A DNA stretch of 64,000 bases from Oreohelix idahoensis (GCA_024509875.1 JAMPIV010003411.1:62001-126000), one strand, 5' to 3'. Shown: positions 33,801 through 47,049, counted from the first letter of the stretch. The notes: generated from the letters alone by a model not told the origin. Program-made: numbers and translations.

Positions 33801-36800
33801 CCGTCTGTGTAATTAAAAGTATATTATTTCTCAGATTAAGATGGGCTATCAAACTAGCTAGTTTTTATTCTCCTAAACTTATTATTAAGAAAAAACCTAC
33901 TTTTTTCAAGGTTCGTTTTGAAATTTGTTTTTGTGCCCTAGTTCACGGCGTTTGCCGCTATATTCAAACTAAAAGGACTAATTACCGTAGAAAGTCCAAG
34001 ATATGTCTGTTTCTGACAAGAGCTAAGGTCGTTTTTTTTGTCCATTTCCTTACATTGTGTCAACTAGTGGCGTAATTTTTTCCTTAAAAACTACAAATTG
34101 CGTCTTTTAGACTTTAGATTCAAACACGTGTTCAGACCGTCACATTTTTTTCTTTTATCTCCGTTTCTACCCCGTCTAAAAGGATAAATCGTTTAGTCTG
34201 CATGTTCTAACTAGTTAGTTTCAATGGCGCTAGAAAACGCTGGCGTAGGTGAAGAAGCCGCAGCGTATCTTACCTATATTTTTATCCCTACATGTTATTT
34301 TACCTGTTTACTTTATAAATGGAGGAATTTTAACGTTGCATCACTGTAATTTCACCACACTGAGCCACTTCCAAAACCGAAACAGTCTTACAAATTCATG
34401 TGAATGTCATATACTACTATCGGTCTTATGTTCCATGTACACACCTAACGCTGTAACTTATTTTCTACTTCCTCTAAGATAAATTGAGTTGAAGAATTAA
34501 ATTCTTATAACATTACCTACATCTTACAAAACTGTTGTGTTTGAATGTATGTGATGATCACTGTAGCAAAGTTAGATTTTGCTGGGGAGGTTATGATGGT
34601 ATCCTAAAAGAATGAAATCCGTGTATGTATTAACCGTGTGAGGTCAAGCACATGTAGGCCCCTGACTCTATAAATGATGATGAGGAATTATGTGCAGGGA
34701 ACCTAACGCTACCTCCCTAGATCTCACACGGTCACTATTTTAGCTCTAGTGTCTGGTGTATGATGTACCTAGTGTCTAGGGGAGAAATGAAATGATGGTA
34801 CACAACACAAAAACACTTTAAGTTTCTATGAGGAAGTGAATAAAACCTGTGGTTAAGTTTTTCTTTAAAGTTGATAATTTTTTTGTACAATTTATTTTGC
34901 CTGTCCAGTCATATCGTTTGGACAGGTCTTTGAAAATGAGGACAAGATAGTTTACATAAAAGGTTAACTAAAATTGTGTGGACAATCTGCCCAAATAACT
35001 ACAAAGTTTATATATGTCTTTCCTGTTGGAATGTTCACAGCTACACTTTCTTCTTCTAAGAGGAAGAGTCACTGTGTATGACGGGCTGTATTATCATCAC
35101 ACCCCATAAACGTCCTGAGTAGGATTTGAATTACCATTGTTTTTTTAAAAAAACGAAACTGTCAGATATACCCAGGTCCTTAACATATCACCTGGGGTTT
35201 CTTGTTGAAAGATAAGGTATTATGTAGTTGCAGAAATATCGATATCACATCACACGCCCAAGCTCCTGCTGTTATCTCTTGACAGCATACAGGAATTTAT
35301 GGAGACTTCTTGGCGTTATCGTCACTCCTCAGGTTTCCTGTCACCAGCTGGCAACAGGAAACAGAACCTCTGCAACAAAAGGACACCCTGGCCTTTTATA
35401 TCTGATCACTTTGGGTATTATTTATTTCCCTACGGAGATATGGGGTCAGCCTCGAGTGCATTTCAGGTGCACTCACCCCTAACTTTACATGACTCCCACC
35501 TTGCTGCGACCACACCTCAGGTCCCTATGACAGATACGCCACTGTACATTTACATAGTTGTCCTCAATTATATAATGTGGGGTAACCACATTTCCTTTTA
35601 TATATTTTTTCTCTTCTTTTTCTTTTTGAACATAAATGCTTCAGGCATGTTTGAACAGTGTTCATGGAACACAGAGGCTTACTAATATACTCTACTACAA
35701 TAATATTCAAACATAATCATGACAACATACATTAGTTAGATACATTTTAACGTGAGGACTCAACAATGTCTGCTCCCGGCACGTCCTTCACTTTTTTCCA
35801 ATAGCAGTATCTAACTTTGGCAATGGGATTAAACATATTGAATTCATAAAGCATTCTTACCACAAATCAAGAAATATAAACAAATGACGCTGACTTTGCA
35901 AAGAAATGGCCTCAGTTTCTTCTGCTCCGTCCAGACTGTGAAATATCTATGTATTTATTTAATTTACTTTTAAAATTTATCACAGCTGTTCTCAGCGTAT
36001 CTGAATAAAATTTACTGGTTAACTGGCACTGAGCAGCGAAAGCCTTTTGCTAATATTTAGTAGCACTGGCCAATCGAAAGCTTGCGACTACCAGAATTCA
36101 AATGCAGTTTTTGAAAAACAAAATTCATTCCAAACATACTCTGCGTCTGGTAGTCGATTGGCCAGCCTGCTTTAGTTATACCCACTACAAAACGATGTTA
36201 GTTTTGGTAACAATTTACGTACCGCTCCCCTTTCCCTACTATACTCTTTTTACCCAAGCGAATTTGAATTTCCTCAATGCCTCTTTTCTAAGCTCCCGTC
36301 CCCACTAACGTAAAAAAAAAAACAAGCAGGAACGACAGTGTGTCTGGTCGAGCGTCCGTAGACATTTAGTATTTTTTTTCAATAACTCAACTAATACTGG
36401 GACTACCATATTATTTAAAACATATTCTTGCTCAGTGAACTCTAAGCTATACTACCATATGATTTTTATGGTCAGTTTCATATTGGTTCTAGATTTTCAA
36501 TTTTGTCACGGTCATCGTCAAATAAATATTTTACACAAGACCGCCATCTTTTCCCTCTCTTTCATCTCGCCAGAATGTATTTTCAAATAACTAACTTGTT
36601 TTTGTGACGTCAGAAACATTACCGCGAGGAGGCAATAAAATTGTCTGCGTGTTTGCTTCTGTCGCAGCTTGTATATATGCATGGCAGAAGGTGTCAAGCG
36701 AAGCGTTCATGGCGGGTTAAGAATAGGCGTTAAATATTGGGAGTGTCTCGTGTTACACTACTAAATTTGTAAGGATTATTACTTATTACCAGCGTTAAAG

Positions 36801-37127
36801 TCAAAGTTTTACGTTAATTCAGATAGTTATTTTGCGGCACACTTACGTCTAGGCTGCCAAATGTATGCAGCAGATCTGGCAAAATGTTAAAAAGGTTGGT
36901 AGTACGTTTTCGAAACCGAAACTAAAACTCGTGTTAGATTTTTTTTACCGTGGGATCGTTCTATGGGTGTTAGCACTGCAAAAAAGGCAGCGTTGCTGGC
37001 GTGTGAGAGCATCACCGTCAGACACAATAGGGCTGGTTTATTTATTATCATTTTATGACTAAAATCTTACTGAAATGAGCGATTATTCTCGCAGGTTTTA
37101 CTACAATCACATAGTGCCTATCTTGCC
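30882..37127. other. Unassigned region, no gene recognised
   Basis: Over 6 kb of AT-rich sequence with only short random-looking ORFs. The one structure noted is an imperfect inverted repeat at 36066-36166. Non-coding host DNA or very old repeats are both possible. Confidence 0.45.
36066..36166. repeat. Imperfect inverted repeat
   Basis: CTGGCCAATCG...CGACTACCAG near 36066-36095 is mirrored by CTGGTAGTCGATTGGCCAG ending near 36166, with about 8 extra bases in the left arm and a loop of about 50 bp. It may be a small foldback element. Confidence 0.5.
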
Positions 37128-37761
37128 TAGCAAGTACCTCTGTTTCTTGGATCCTTAGCCCCTGATTGACAAAGCAATCAGAGACCATCTCGCTTAGTCG
37201 CGTCTTGTAGGGCAGCAACAAACTGTCCCAATTTTGCTCGGTCGGTGGCCATCCTTCGTGCTGTGTCTCAACTCTGGTTCGTGCTTTGCATCTCAGCATC
37301 TACTGTTCTCCGCTATGTTGTCTTTGGTCTGCCTCTCTTTCGCCGTCCTTCTGAGGCCCATATAATTGCAGTTCTGGTGATAATGAAGAGGTCCATTCTG
37401 AGGACATGGCCAATCTAGTTCCAGCGTCTGCTTGAATTGATGGTGTACATGCCTTTTTGATTGCACCGTGTAAGCAGTTCTTGGTTGGAGATGGTATTTT
37501 GCTAAAAAATTCGAAGAATTTTCCTTAGGCAGGTTGTGTGGAAAGATGATATTTGGACATTTCCTTTTTGGTTACTCACCAGCACTCCACACCATACAAA
37601 AATACAGAAAGTAAGCAACTCTCGTATAATCTTAATTTGATGTTTATGGTGTACTGACAATATTTTCGAATGTTGTTTAGATTTGCATAGGCTATTCTGG
37701 CTGTATTCATTTTTTTGCTGATGTCTTTGATTGTTCCGACGACTGGTGTTACTATGCTTCC
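37128..37761 (-). pseudogene. LINE family B copy B2, C-terminal fragment
   Basis: Minus-strand translation matches B1: a GTIKDISKKMNTARIAYANLNNI block, LRLYESCLLSVFLYGVECW, then degraded basic C-terminal sequence. The 3' end near 37128 keeps an AAGAAACAGAGG remnant of the (GAA)-type tail. It is cut at 37761 by R copy R2. Confidence 0.78.
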
Positions 37762-39917
37762 TGTCAAGGAATTCTGGGTTCGATCCACTACGGCAGTACT
37801 CATTTTCAATTAAAGTGAGAATTGATTACTAGAAATTTCCGGGTCGACACATTTCTTTCTGCTCTTATCAAGCAGATATGTGATCTTGTCAAAACATTCT
37901 TACACTAAATTAAGTGATAAGTCGCCATGTCTGTTTGGTTACCCGTTCTTCCGTGCTTTGCAAGGAACGGTTGAGATAATACGAGTATTAACCGACAATC
38001 ATGTTGGCTAATCTCAGGTGTCGCCATCATCAGACTATATATTAACACTAAAATCGCCCCAGCTACTTTGATTAAGCATTGATAAGGCGAACGTCTCGCA
38101 CTTGCCAAATTGTAAAGAGACGGATTTTGTGTGCACAAGCAACGGATAAAGTGATTACTTGTCTGTGCGACACATTTTGGACAGACATGAATGACATAAT
38201 CGTTTCCTATCAGACTTTTACGAACAGATTACTTTAGATACAAGTAAGATGTTGTATTTGAACACATTGCTGAGATAGTGTACGGACGTGTCACTTCCAT
38301 ATATGGGAGACGACACGTCTCCCATATATGGAAGTGAAACGCCCGTAACACTAAAATCGTCCCAGCGACTTTGGTTAAGCATTGATAAGGCGAACGTGTC
38401 GCACTTGCCAAGATGGTAAAGAGACGGATTTTGTACGCGCAAGCGACGGATAAAGAGATTACTTGTTTGTGCGACAATTGTGCGACGCACAGAATTTCAG
38501 GCGGAAATAAATTTGAATTGCACCACCTAAATATATGAACGTCTTGAAACGATTGGCAGGCATTCGAGAAGAGGAACAACTAAATCCCTGATTGGGCGCC
38601 GCCTAAAATTGTGACAAACAAGGTGGGGGACGAAAACTTACAATATAATCTGACATTTTTTGCAAGTCTAACTGTATCGCATTGTAAGAATCGCTTACCA
38701 AGACGACAACCAGACTGCCAGAGTTAAGACTAGAAACAAAATTCATTTATCAGACCGAACTTTGTTGGAGCATTTTGAAGGACTCAAGCAGCCCAGGAAA
38801 ACTCTATAATTTTAATCAAGGAAAACCGTGATCTGAGGAATCTGGAACACGGAGTCAAAGTGGGAATATATTGTTAAAGTAATGACCCCCAAGAACACGT
38901 GTAAGAGGCCTATTCTAGTGCCTTTATTTCTCTGAACAAACAGTCTGTGAGCCAAGATTGGCGTAAGTTGTACCTGTTATATTCTATATTTTTCATTATT
39001 GCGATGTGAACTAATATGTATAAATTGGCATGTGAATATTAATGTGTAAAATTTGCTAGTGGATGTCCAAGTCATTTGAAATTGACAACCTTAGCATTTA
39101 GAATGATGATTTCATGAACCACCACTGCAAGGGCTGGTGGCTGCTTTATTGCTAGTTTCTTAAAGAGAACTAAAAGCATAGGTAGTACAAATGTTCCACA
39201 TGGAGCGGGGGGGGGGGGGAGATGAAAAAATGATGCACATTCTAATTATAATATCTGCATTTACAAACCAGTGTAAATGTCTAAGTAAACATATTCACTT
39301 TAAAAGTAATGAAAGTTTTCAAGCATTTCAGCCGATGTAGATGTACATGAAAACATATTCAATCTATATTGTGAACATTTTTCAACTAGTGAAGATGTAA
39401 CTGAAAACATATTCAATCTATATTGTGAACATTTTTCAACCATTGGAGATGTAAATGTAAACATATTATATCTATACTATTAACCTTTTTATTTAAATGT
39501 AAAGTAAATATAAAAGCTATTCAATTTAAATGTAAAGAAAGTTCTCGAGGGATTAAGCTTAATTCTCATCAAGGGTAAAATCTGAGGTAGATGGGATAGT
39601 GGAATAGGAAGAAGGGAGCGCATAACTATGTGTCGGGAAACTCAATGCTCAGAAGGTATTCGTTTCTATTCTTTTACCATACTAGTTGGTGGTAACAGTT
39701 GATAAACCTAAGTGATTATTAAATCTGTTATTTGTAAATATATAAATTTAACGTTGATTTAATCATTTTGGACATACTGCATGTTTGTGTCAGTCAATTT
39801 ACTAAATACACTCTAAACAGATAATAAGAAAAATTCCACTAAGTCAGGGTGGGGGCTTGAACGAGGTGAAATTAATAATTGCTTAATTCTTCATAAAAGT
39901 CGGTGGATCAGATTGTT
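37762..39917 (-). mobile_element. Repeat R copy R2
   Basis: Inverted relative to R1. The plus-strand start TGTCAAGGAATTC is the R 3' end. It resembles the R 5' end TGTCACGGAATT, giving a near-perfect 12-bp terminal inverted repeat. LINE B2 sequence stops exactly here. About 300 bp present in R1 and R3 is missing near 39700. The R 5' end is lost near 39917, where gypsy integrase-like sequence begins. Confidence 0.75.
38043..38482. repeat. Direct duplication inside R2 with a 22-bp-arm hairpin
   Basis: About 135 bp at 38043-38177 recurs at 38348-38482, offset 305 bp. Between the copies, 38291-38312 and 38316-38337 are perfect inverted arms of 22 bp around a 3-nt loop. Confidence 0.9.
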
Positions 39918-40430
39918 ACACAATGCTAGGTTTGCGATACGATGTCAGACAATTTGTGAAAGATTGCTCTGTTCGCCATCACCTGGACAACCAGAAGGAT
40001 GAAACTACCAAGAAAGAGTTTGAGCAGAGTGCCCAACACTCAACATTGGATCACACGTACCTCAATTCGACATGTTTGTGTAATAAAACAGAGTTACGTT
40101 AAGTGCAGATGGAAGACATTTCTCTAGTGCATACTCTGAAAAGAGTCAGATCAAGATAACCCATGCTTCAGCTGGAACTTTCCACAAAGAGGATAGAATT
40201 ATTTATCGACGGACGAGGCAAGGGAAGCAACTCTTAGTGCCCCTCCTTTTAAGATCCACCGTTATGAAAGCGGCTCACATATCCACATCGCGAGAACATG
40301 TTCCCGCGGGTACCACAATGATTAACCTTAAAGAGGTATGCTTTTGGCCCAACCAATGGAAAGACGTTCCTCAGTACGAACTGCACACACTGCTAAGCAA
40401 GAAACTCAGTCACTCGCCAACGAGATAGGG
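39918..40430 (+). pseudogene. Ty3/gypsy integrase zinc-binding relics
   Basis: Two plus-strand stretches resemble the H2C2 region of gypsy integrase. Near 39935-40010 the translation includes DVRQFVKDCSV. Near 40190-40428 it gives RRTRQGKQLLVP, then KAAHIS and CFWPNQWKDV. The order is scrambled and Cys/His residues are missing, so these are decayed fragments. They may belong to the element whose LTR is R, but that is speculation. Confidence 0.45.
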
Positions 40431-40636
40431 AGGAGAGGAAAACTGTCGCACCGAGAAACCAAACCAGTGCACAGTAAGCCCACAAAGAAGTGACCACCCC
40501 AAAGCTTGATATTCTACAAATATCTTAGGATAGGGGGTATGTCACAGAACGGATTGGGGCGACTCCTTCTTCTTCCTAATCTCTGTTTTACTACGGCAGT
40601 AATCGGTACATTTGTGGTACGGATTTTATTGCTTGC

Positions 40637-40980
40637 TTTCTTCTTCTTCTTCTTCTGCGTTCGGTTTGTAGTCATGCTAAATCTGCAGGCCTGTCGCCAG
40701 GACGAAGTCCACAGTCTTTTCCAGGTCGGCGCGGCAGCCCCATAGCTTCTGCTGGAGCTCATCACCTTTTGGTTGGGTGGGCCCTTTCGAGGCTAGGGGC
40801 CCGGCTCCGCTCCTCCCCGGTTGTAGCTGATAGGAGCGACGCCATGACGTAAATCGAGATTGTCGCATGACTCCATACCGCAAAAGCGTGTGTGTCCTAA
40901 TTTTTCCCGGTGTCTCGCCGTAGCTAACACACTCCGTGGGTTTGCTCAGTTTCGCATGATTCTGTTTTCTCAAGCTGGGC
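40637..40980 (-). mobile_element. (GAA)n-tailed retroposon related in structure to S
   Basis: On the minus strand an open stretch (KLWGCRADLEKTVDFVLATGL) ends in a stop, and a (GAA)n tail follows (plus CTTCTTCTTCTTCT at 40639-40655). It looks like the 3' end of a LINE or SINE. No second copy in the window. Confidence 0.45.
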
Positions 40981-40999
40981 CGGGTGATAAAATTACTCG

Positions 41000-43099
41000 C
41001 CGGTAGTCGGTTTTCGTTTGCTCAGGCAACAGATAACAAGATTACCCGTCTGTACGACACATTTGGGATTGACACGTATGATATAATCATTTGCTGTCCA
41101 CGACATTACTTTGTAAGAAAGTAATAAGTGTTAATTACATTTGACACACATCGGCGTATGAGTTTAACGACATGTTTGTGAGTTCGCACACGGGGGCAAT
41201 CGGATGTTTACAGGCCATTTTCAGAAAATGTAATGTTTAAAATTTTGCAATAGATGAGTCTTGCAAAATATTCAAATCAGATTGGCTGATCATTTGAGCT
41301 CCATAACAAACAGAGCAGGGTAGGACCATGAATATAACCTGGCGTTTGTTCAGTGTTATTTCACTGTGAAAATTTACTCTGAGGAATCGCTTGCCAAGAA
41401 CAACCAGACTTGTCAGAAGAAAATTCATGATTTCCATTTATCAGAGCGGACTTTTATTGGAACACCTTGTAAGACTTAATACAGCTTAGGAAATCCATTT
41501 TTATAAGGAACCTGACACTGAGGAAACTGAACACACAAAGTCAAAGAGGGAGTTTTAGTGCTAAATTAACGACCAAAAGTACACGTGTAAGAGGCCTAAA
41601 CCAGTGCCTTAACTTATTCATCTGAGTAAAAACGTCTGTGAGCCAAGATCGGCGTAAGTTGTGATTTTATATTCTACATTTCATTACTAACATGTGAACT
41701 AACATATATGTATATATTACCATGCGAATGTTAATGTGTGAAAAATGCTAGGAATGTCCAAGTCATTTGAGGCTGTCAACCTCAGCATATAGAATGATGA
41801 TTTCATGAACCACCACTGCAAGGGACTGGTGACTGCTTTATTGCTAGTTTCATAAAGATAACTAAACGCATAAATAATTCCAGGGTCCATATGGAGCAGG
41901 GAGGGAAATATGAAAGAAATGATATACATTCTAAGTATAATATCTACATTTTCTATCAATGTAAATGTAAACGAAAACATATTCACTTTAAAACTAATGG
42001 AAGTTTCAAACTTTTCAATCAGTGTAAATATAAATGAAAACATATTCAATTTATATTGTGAACACTTTTCAAACAGTGGAAATGTAAACGTAAACATATT
42101 CTATCTGTTTTACTAACCTTTTCATTTAAATGTAAAATCAATATATATAACTGTTCAATTTAAATGTAAAGAAAGGTTTCTCTCGAGAGCTTAAGTTTAA
42201 TACTCATCGAGAGTAATTCTGAGTTAAATGGGATGGTGAAATAGAAAAAGGGAGCACATAACTATGTGTAGAAAACGTAATACTTAGAAAAGCGTTTCGC
42301 TTCTATTCTTTCATCATAGTTATTGGTGATACCAGCAGAAAGTACTTTCTCTGGAACCAAGTGAAGGTAGAAGTGGACTGACGTTGTGCGAGACGCCATC
42401 ATAAGAGGGTCTTATAGACAGACGCAGGACCAGCTTTGACGTTACTCCTTGACGTTCTGTGAACGTGCGGGGCCTTTAACCTTGACCAGCAGTGTAACAA
42501 GAACCAACCCATCAGAAGAAGCAGAACCGTCATTGGCAGCTAAGTTCAATCTAAATGCTGCCACTTGAACTTCTCTTTTTTACAATTGACACCCTATCAC
42601 AAACGTGATGATAACTTTTTCTTGATCCATAACTATTCACATTTTTTAACTGTTAAACCAAAAGTGATTATTAAATTTTGTTATTTGTAATTATACAAAT
42701 TTAACTTCGATTTAATCATTTCTAAATGTACTGCATGTTTGTCTCAGTCAATTTACTACACACACTCTAAACTGAGCTATACCAGAATAATAAGAATTCC
42801 CCTGAGTTAATCAGAGGTGAGGGCTTAACGAGCTAAAATTAATCATGCTTAATTCTTCACAAAAGTGGTCTGCAGATTCTAGAATTAACGTGCTCAGCCA
42901 AAGCAACATTGTTTTTCGCTTATCTGAATTTCTTGTGAAGACTCCCTTTGTGATAGAAGTGTCATTACCCTTCTATCTACATCTCTGCCAAGAGTAATCT
43001 TGTGAGAAGGTAGACACCTTTGAAGCCCATATTAGATACTCTTGAGTTTTGGCCACTGTTGGACCACTACTGCAAAGCAGGAGAGGCAATACCGTCACA
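41000..43099 (-). mobile_element. Repeat R copy R3
   Basis: Minus orientation, starting at 43099 with TGTGACGGTATTGCC (compare R1 TGTCACGGAATTGC). It is collinear with R1 and R2 down to about 41000, where homology fades. It includes the conserved block near 41790-41850 and a minisatellite at 41930-42140. There is no coding frame. Confidence 0.75.
41930..42140 (-). repeat. AT-rich minisatellite inside R3
   Basis: About 62-bp units with core TAAATGTAAACGAAAACATATTC repeated three to four times in variant form. The equivalent arrays in R1 (24290-24480) and R2 (39250-39540) show it belongs to the R consensus. Short ORFs here merely translate the repeat. Confidence 0.75.
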
Positions 43100-44074
43100 G
43101 CAAGTCGCATGAATATGACGAATATTTTCTTCTAATACGACTGATCTAAAAAAGTCTAGCTTACTCTCTCCGTTCTCTAGGTCAGTGGTGGGGACCCTTT
43201 CTGAGAAGCTTTTTTTTTTTTTTTTTTGTGTTCTGAATTGTTTTAAATGGGACAGCTTTAGAAATTGCACGTTATTTATAACTAGTAATTCTCAAGAGAA
43301 TAACGTTAAAGAATTAGCAACAATAGTAATGGATCTTTTTTTTCAGGAAAAATGAGGAGTCCTGTCCCTTCTTTACGTGTATTTACTGTAATACTATTAA
43401 CAAAAGTGTAACACATAAAGATTAAAATAAATGAAAGCACTTAAGAGAGAATCTGTTACTATCAATGTTTTCATAAAGACAATTAAAAAATAACACCATT
43501 TATAGATGGCATTGTACCTTGTAAATTACCTTAAAAAGTGAACATTTCAGCTTATACTATGAACATAAAACATTTTTTTTTTAACAAAGAAAGGATAATT
43601 CACATATTTTATTCTCACGTTACGTCTTTTTCGAACAGTTTAACAGAAGATAAGCATCGAAATGTGATCCAATCTGATGTGATCGTTTCTTGTGTTTCAT
43701 AATGTGAATATGATTCATGAGTTAAAAAAACGTATTTTATCTTAACTGGTACACATTAATGACATTGATTTTGAAAAAATTCGTAATTAACTATCTCATT
43801 AAAATAATATGTATAAATCATCATAATAAATACTGATGTTTATAGATTTCAAACCGTGTCAACTATCGTGTTCTCGCAACTGGCCAGCTGGGGCATCGCC
43901 GGCTTAATCACTGCTCCCGATTAATAAAAAATAATTCGTTGCTTCAGTTACAGTGATGATAATTGTTGATTATTTAATTATTGTAGATTAAACATAATCT
44001 TTGGGCGGCACTACATGTTGCGGGGTAAAAAAAAAAAACTAGATGTGTCGCTTACCAGCGTGGACAAGTTTCAC
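43100..44074. other. Unassigned AT-rich interval
   Basis: No gene or repeat partner seen. A T-run lies at 43210-43227. Confidence 0.5.
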
Positions 44075-44237
44075 AGCCCTGTCTAGGTGATGTATTTATT
44101 TCTTGTGATCGACATGCTCATTTCTTCACATTTCCGCTTAAAACCACTGAACCACCCTCTCTCGCTGGCTCTCTCTCTCTCTCTCTCGGACACATTCCTT
44201 CTCTCTGTCTGTCTGTCTGTCTCTGTCCCTGTCTCTG

Positions 44238-44312
<75 letters not shown>

Positions 44313-44488
44313 TTTTCGATTTGGCTTCCAATTATTTGTACGATTATGGTTCATTTTAAAAGTTTCACCAGACCTGTATAAGTGATGTATTTATGTCTTG
44401 TGATCATTTCTCCACATTTGCGGTTAAAACCATTGAACCACCCTTTCTCGCTGTCTACCTCTCTCTCTCTCTGTCTCTCTCTGGGACA

Positions 44489-44540
<52 letters not shown>

Positions 44541-44600
44541 CTGCTGTTTCCGATTTGGCTTCCAATCTTTTGTACGATTATGGTTCATTTTATAACTCTG
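44075..44600. repeat. Tandem duplication carrying long (CT)n and (CTGT)n tracts
   Basis: A unit of about 300 bp occurs twice (44075-44355 and 44378-44600). It opens with GTGATGTATTTAT, contains AAAACCA-TGAACCACCCT, then CT/CTGT microsatellite, and ends in GATTTGGCTTCCAAT and TACGATTATGGTTCATTTT. ORFs of Leu-Ser or Arg-Glu repeats are artefacts. 44601-45527 holds nothing recognisable. Confidence 0.85.
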
Positions 44601-45537
44601 ACAATTATAGCAGTATTTATATTTCATTTTTGAGCTTTCATAAGACGTGCCTGCCTTCCCCAGACAATGAGATCTTTGTATGTCCGCAGTCCGACATAAT
44701 ATAGCCTGTTGACTCTCGTGTCTTTCTCATCATTTTACACTTTTCACGCTTTGTGTTTTGATAGTTTTGCCCAATGTTAACTTTTAGTTACTGTATCACG
44801 TGGTCTCTGACGGCTTCTAATGTGACTTCTTTTTTAACCATAACTCCTGTCCTGCGATTTAAATATCATTAAGATACTTATTGATAAAAACGATATTTAT
44901 GTACGGCTATTCTGACACGATCCTCTTCTTTTTCAGTCTCTGATACACTGCCTACAACGTAACCTTTCCCAATCGGAACGATTGTTAGGAATCCTGAAAG
45001 GCAGCTCTAGTTTCTTTGTCTAATATCACATCACCGTCAGATACCCCCAAGTTTGGTCAGTTCATGGTAACAATGTCTCCTAACTTTGGTGTCCTGACTG
45101 TTGTCTAACTTTATAAGTTGGGATCCTCTTTAATCTAGCTTGAGATAGGTAGACTGTGTATGTATTTGTTTTTTTCTCAAGTAAATACATTAAATATAAC
45201 ATTCTAAAATATATCGAATTGTTGAATTTGTTCAAGTTATCACAGACACTACTTTTCTAAAGGACACCAAACAGTGATGATTGTAATAATTTGCAATATT
45301 TGCAGCAGATCTAACACTCCAAATGGTTAGAGAAGTCAACAATTGTAGCAGTGTTACTCAGATATTTCACAAAGTAACATGTCCGAAAATGTCTGTTTTA
45401 AAGTATTACACAATAATTATAAGAAAATTGTAATATTTTCTCGAGTTTGCTCACGAATTCGTTACTAAGAGCAGCTGCAGTCACTGGTAATTTTATATAT
45501 AAATCTAGAATTTTAATTAAACTGCATAGTTTACAAA

Positions 45538-45666
45538 TAGTTTAGTTGCCTAAATAATGTGCAAGAGTTAAGAGGAGTGGCGTCACAACGAATTACCTGG
45601 AGACCAATGGTTTCTGCCTTATGCGCCGTGTTTGGTGCTTAAAGAATTTATTATTATTATTATTAC
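45538..45666 (+). mobile_element. LINE family D copy D2, 129-bp 3' fragment with TSD
   Basis: About 110 bp nearly identical to the 3' end of D1 (from CCTAAATAATGTGCAAGAG), ending in the same (TTA)n tail. AGTTTACAAA flanks it at 45528-45537 and 45667-45676, with 11 extra bases at the 5' junction. A strongly 5'-truncated LINE insertion. Confidence 0.82.
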
Positions 45667-45798
45667 AGTTTACAAAAATGCTAACTATGCATGGCAACAA
45701 GTCTACGGTACCGTACTAATCTTTGCCATTAAACACAGCGGAAATATTGAATTTAGATCCGTCATTTCCATTTATGATCATCACATTTGAATAGGAAA

Positions 45799-46416
45799 CT
45801 TACTTACTTACCGTACTTAGTAGTTCCCCTTCTACCGCGTGGTGTAGAGGTTTGGAAGAGAGAGCGCCAGACTATCCTATCGACTGTCTTCCTCCTGGCC
45901 TGGCCCCATTCTAGTCCTCGGTCCTTCAAAGATTGTCTAATGTTGTCCCCCCAGCGGACTCTGGGTCGTCCTGTGTGTCTGGATCCCTGGCTCTTTGTTT
46001 CCCATGCTTGTCGCGGCAGCCGTTAACCTCCAACTCTGCAGACACTGCCAAACCACCCCAGCTGGGACTGCTCCACCCGGGCCCGCAGGGGGTGGGACCC
46101 TAGGCCCCGACGTATCGTCTGGTTGCGGACAATGTCTCTTCTTGTTACTTCAACCACCTTCCTCAGATACCTCATTTCTGAGGAATGGATCTGGCTTTTG
46201 TGGGTTGTAGTCATTGCCCATGACTCGCATCCATATGGCAAGACTGGGACATAAGTGGAGCGGTATACAACCATCTTAGTTTTCTTACCAACCTCTCTCT
46301 TGCTGAGGAATCCTCGATTTATGGCCTGAAAAAGTCTCCCAGCTGCTGCTTTTCGAGTGGCCAATTCTTCTTTGATGCTTCCCTTTTAGTCTATAATAGC
46401 TCCGAGGTATTTAAAG
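45799..46416 (-). pseudogene. LINE A4 C-terminal part with (TAAG)n tail
   Basis: The minus-strand frame 46364-46023 reads MATRKAAAGRLFQAINRGFLSKREVGKKTKM, VYRSTYVPVLPYGCESWAM and RDIVRNQTIRRGL, matching A1 and A2. Other frames and stops follow. The 3' end has AAGTAAGTAAG-type repeats at 45798-45812, the family tail. LINE C interrupts the upstream side at 46416. Confidence 0.8.
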
Positions 46417-47041
46417 TTAACACCTTTAAATATCTGGGGTCCACTATATGTAGTGATGGAAGATCAAGTAAAGAAATCAAGACAAGACTTGAGATGGCCT
46501 CAGCTGCCATGACAAGGCTGAATGTGATCTGGAAAAGTAACTTCAGTTTCCTGTGAAGATCAAATTATACAAATCACTTGTATTATCTATTCTCTTTTAT
46601 GGGTGTGAGAGCTGGACACTCACTGCAGATACGGAGCGAAGGATTCAGGCTTTCGAGCATAAATGTTATAGAAGAATTTTGCGCATTTGTTATAAGGAGC
46701 ACAAAACAAATGTCAATGTTAGAGAGAAGATAAACACCTATGCAGGCCACCAAGAACCACTTTTGTCAATAGTGAAACGTCGAAAGCTTGCCTGGTTTGG
46801 GCATGTAACTCGTCATGACTCCCTTTCGAAAACGATCCTCCAGGGAACAGTCGAAGGTAAACGGAGAAGAGGAATGCAAAGAAAATCCTGGGCTGATAAC
46901 ATCAAAGAATGGGCAGGGCACGGTTTTTCCACACATGTACGCATTGCTGAGGATAGAGAGCAGCGGAGAACCCTGTGTGCTGATGCCTCCACTATGGCAC
47001 CCCTACGACCCATGATGGTTACGGGTTGAGATGAAATGATG
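46417..47041 (+). pseudogene. LINE family C C-terminal fragment inserted in A4, 8-bp TSD
   Basis: Opposite in orientation to its host. The plus-strand translation begins FKYLGSTICSDGRSSKEIKTRLEMA, shifts frame near 46550, then runs KIKLYKSLVLSILFYGCESWTL. It continues through RRKLAWFGHVTRHD and GKRRRGMQRKSW to a stop at 47029. The 3' end is GATGAAATGATG, a tail of RTE type. ATTTAAAG at 46409-46416 and 47042-47049 is the TSD. This is a 5'-truncated insertion younger than A4. Confidence 0.88.
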
Positions 47042-47049
47042 ATTTAAAG

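Noticed and set aside
28262..37127. Host gene exons
   Set aside because: Short ORFs only, with no conserved domain, and splice-site guesses cannot be supported without transcripts.
44083..44704. ORFs rich in Arg-Glu or Leu-Ser repeats
   Set aside because: Frame products of (CT)n and (CTGT)n tracts.
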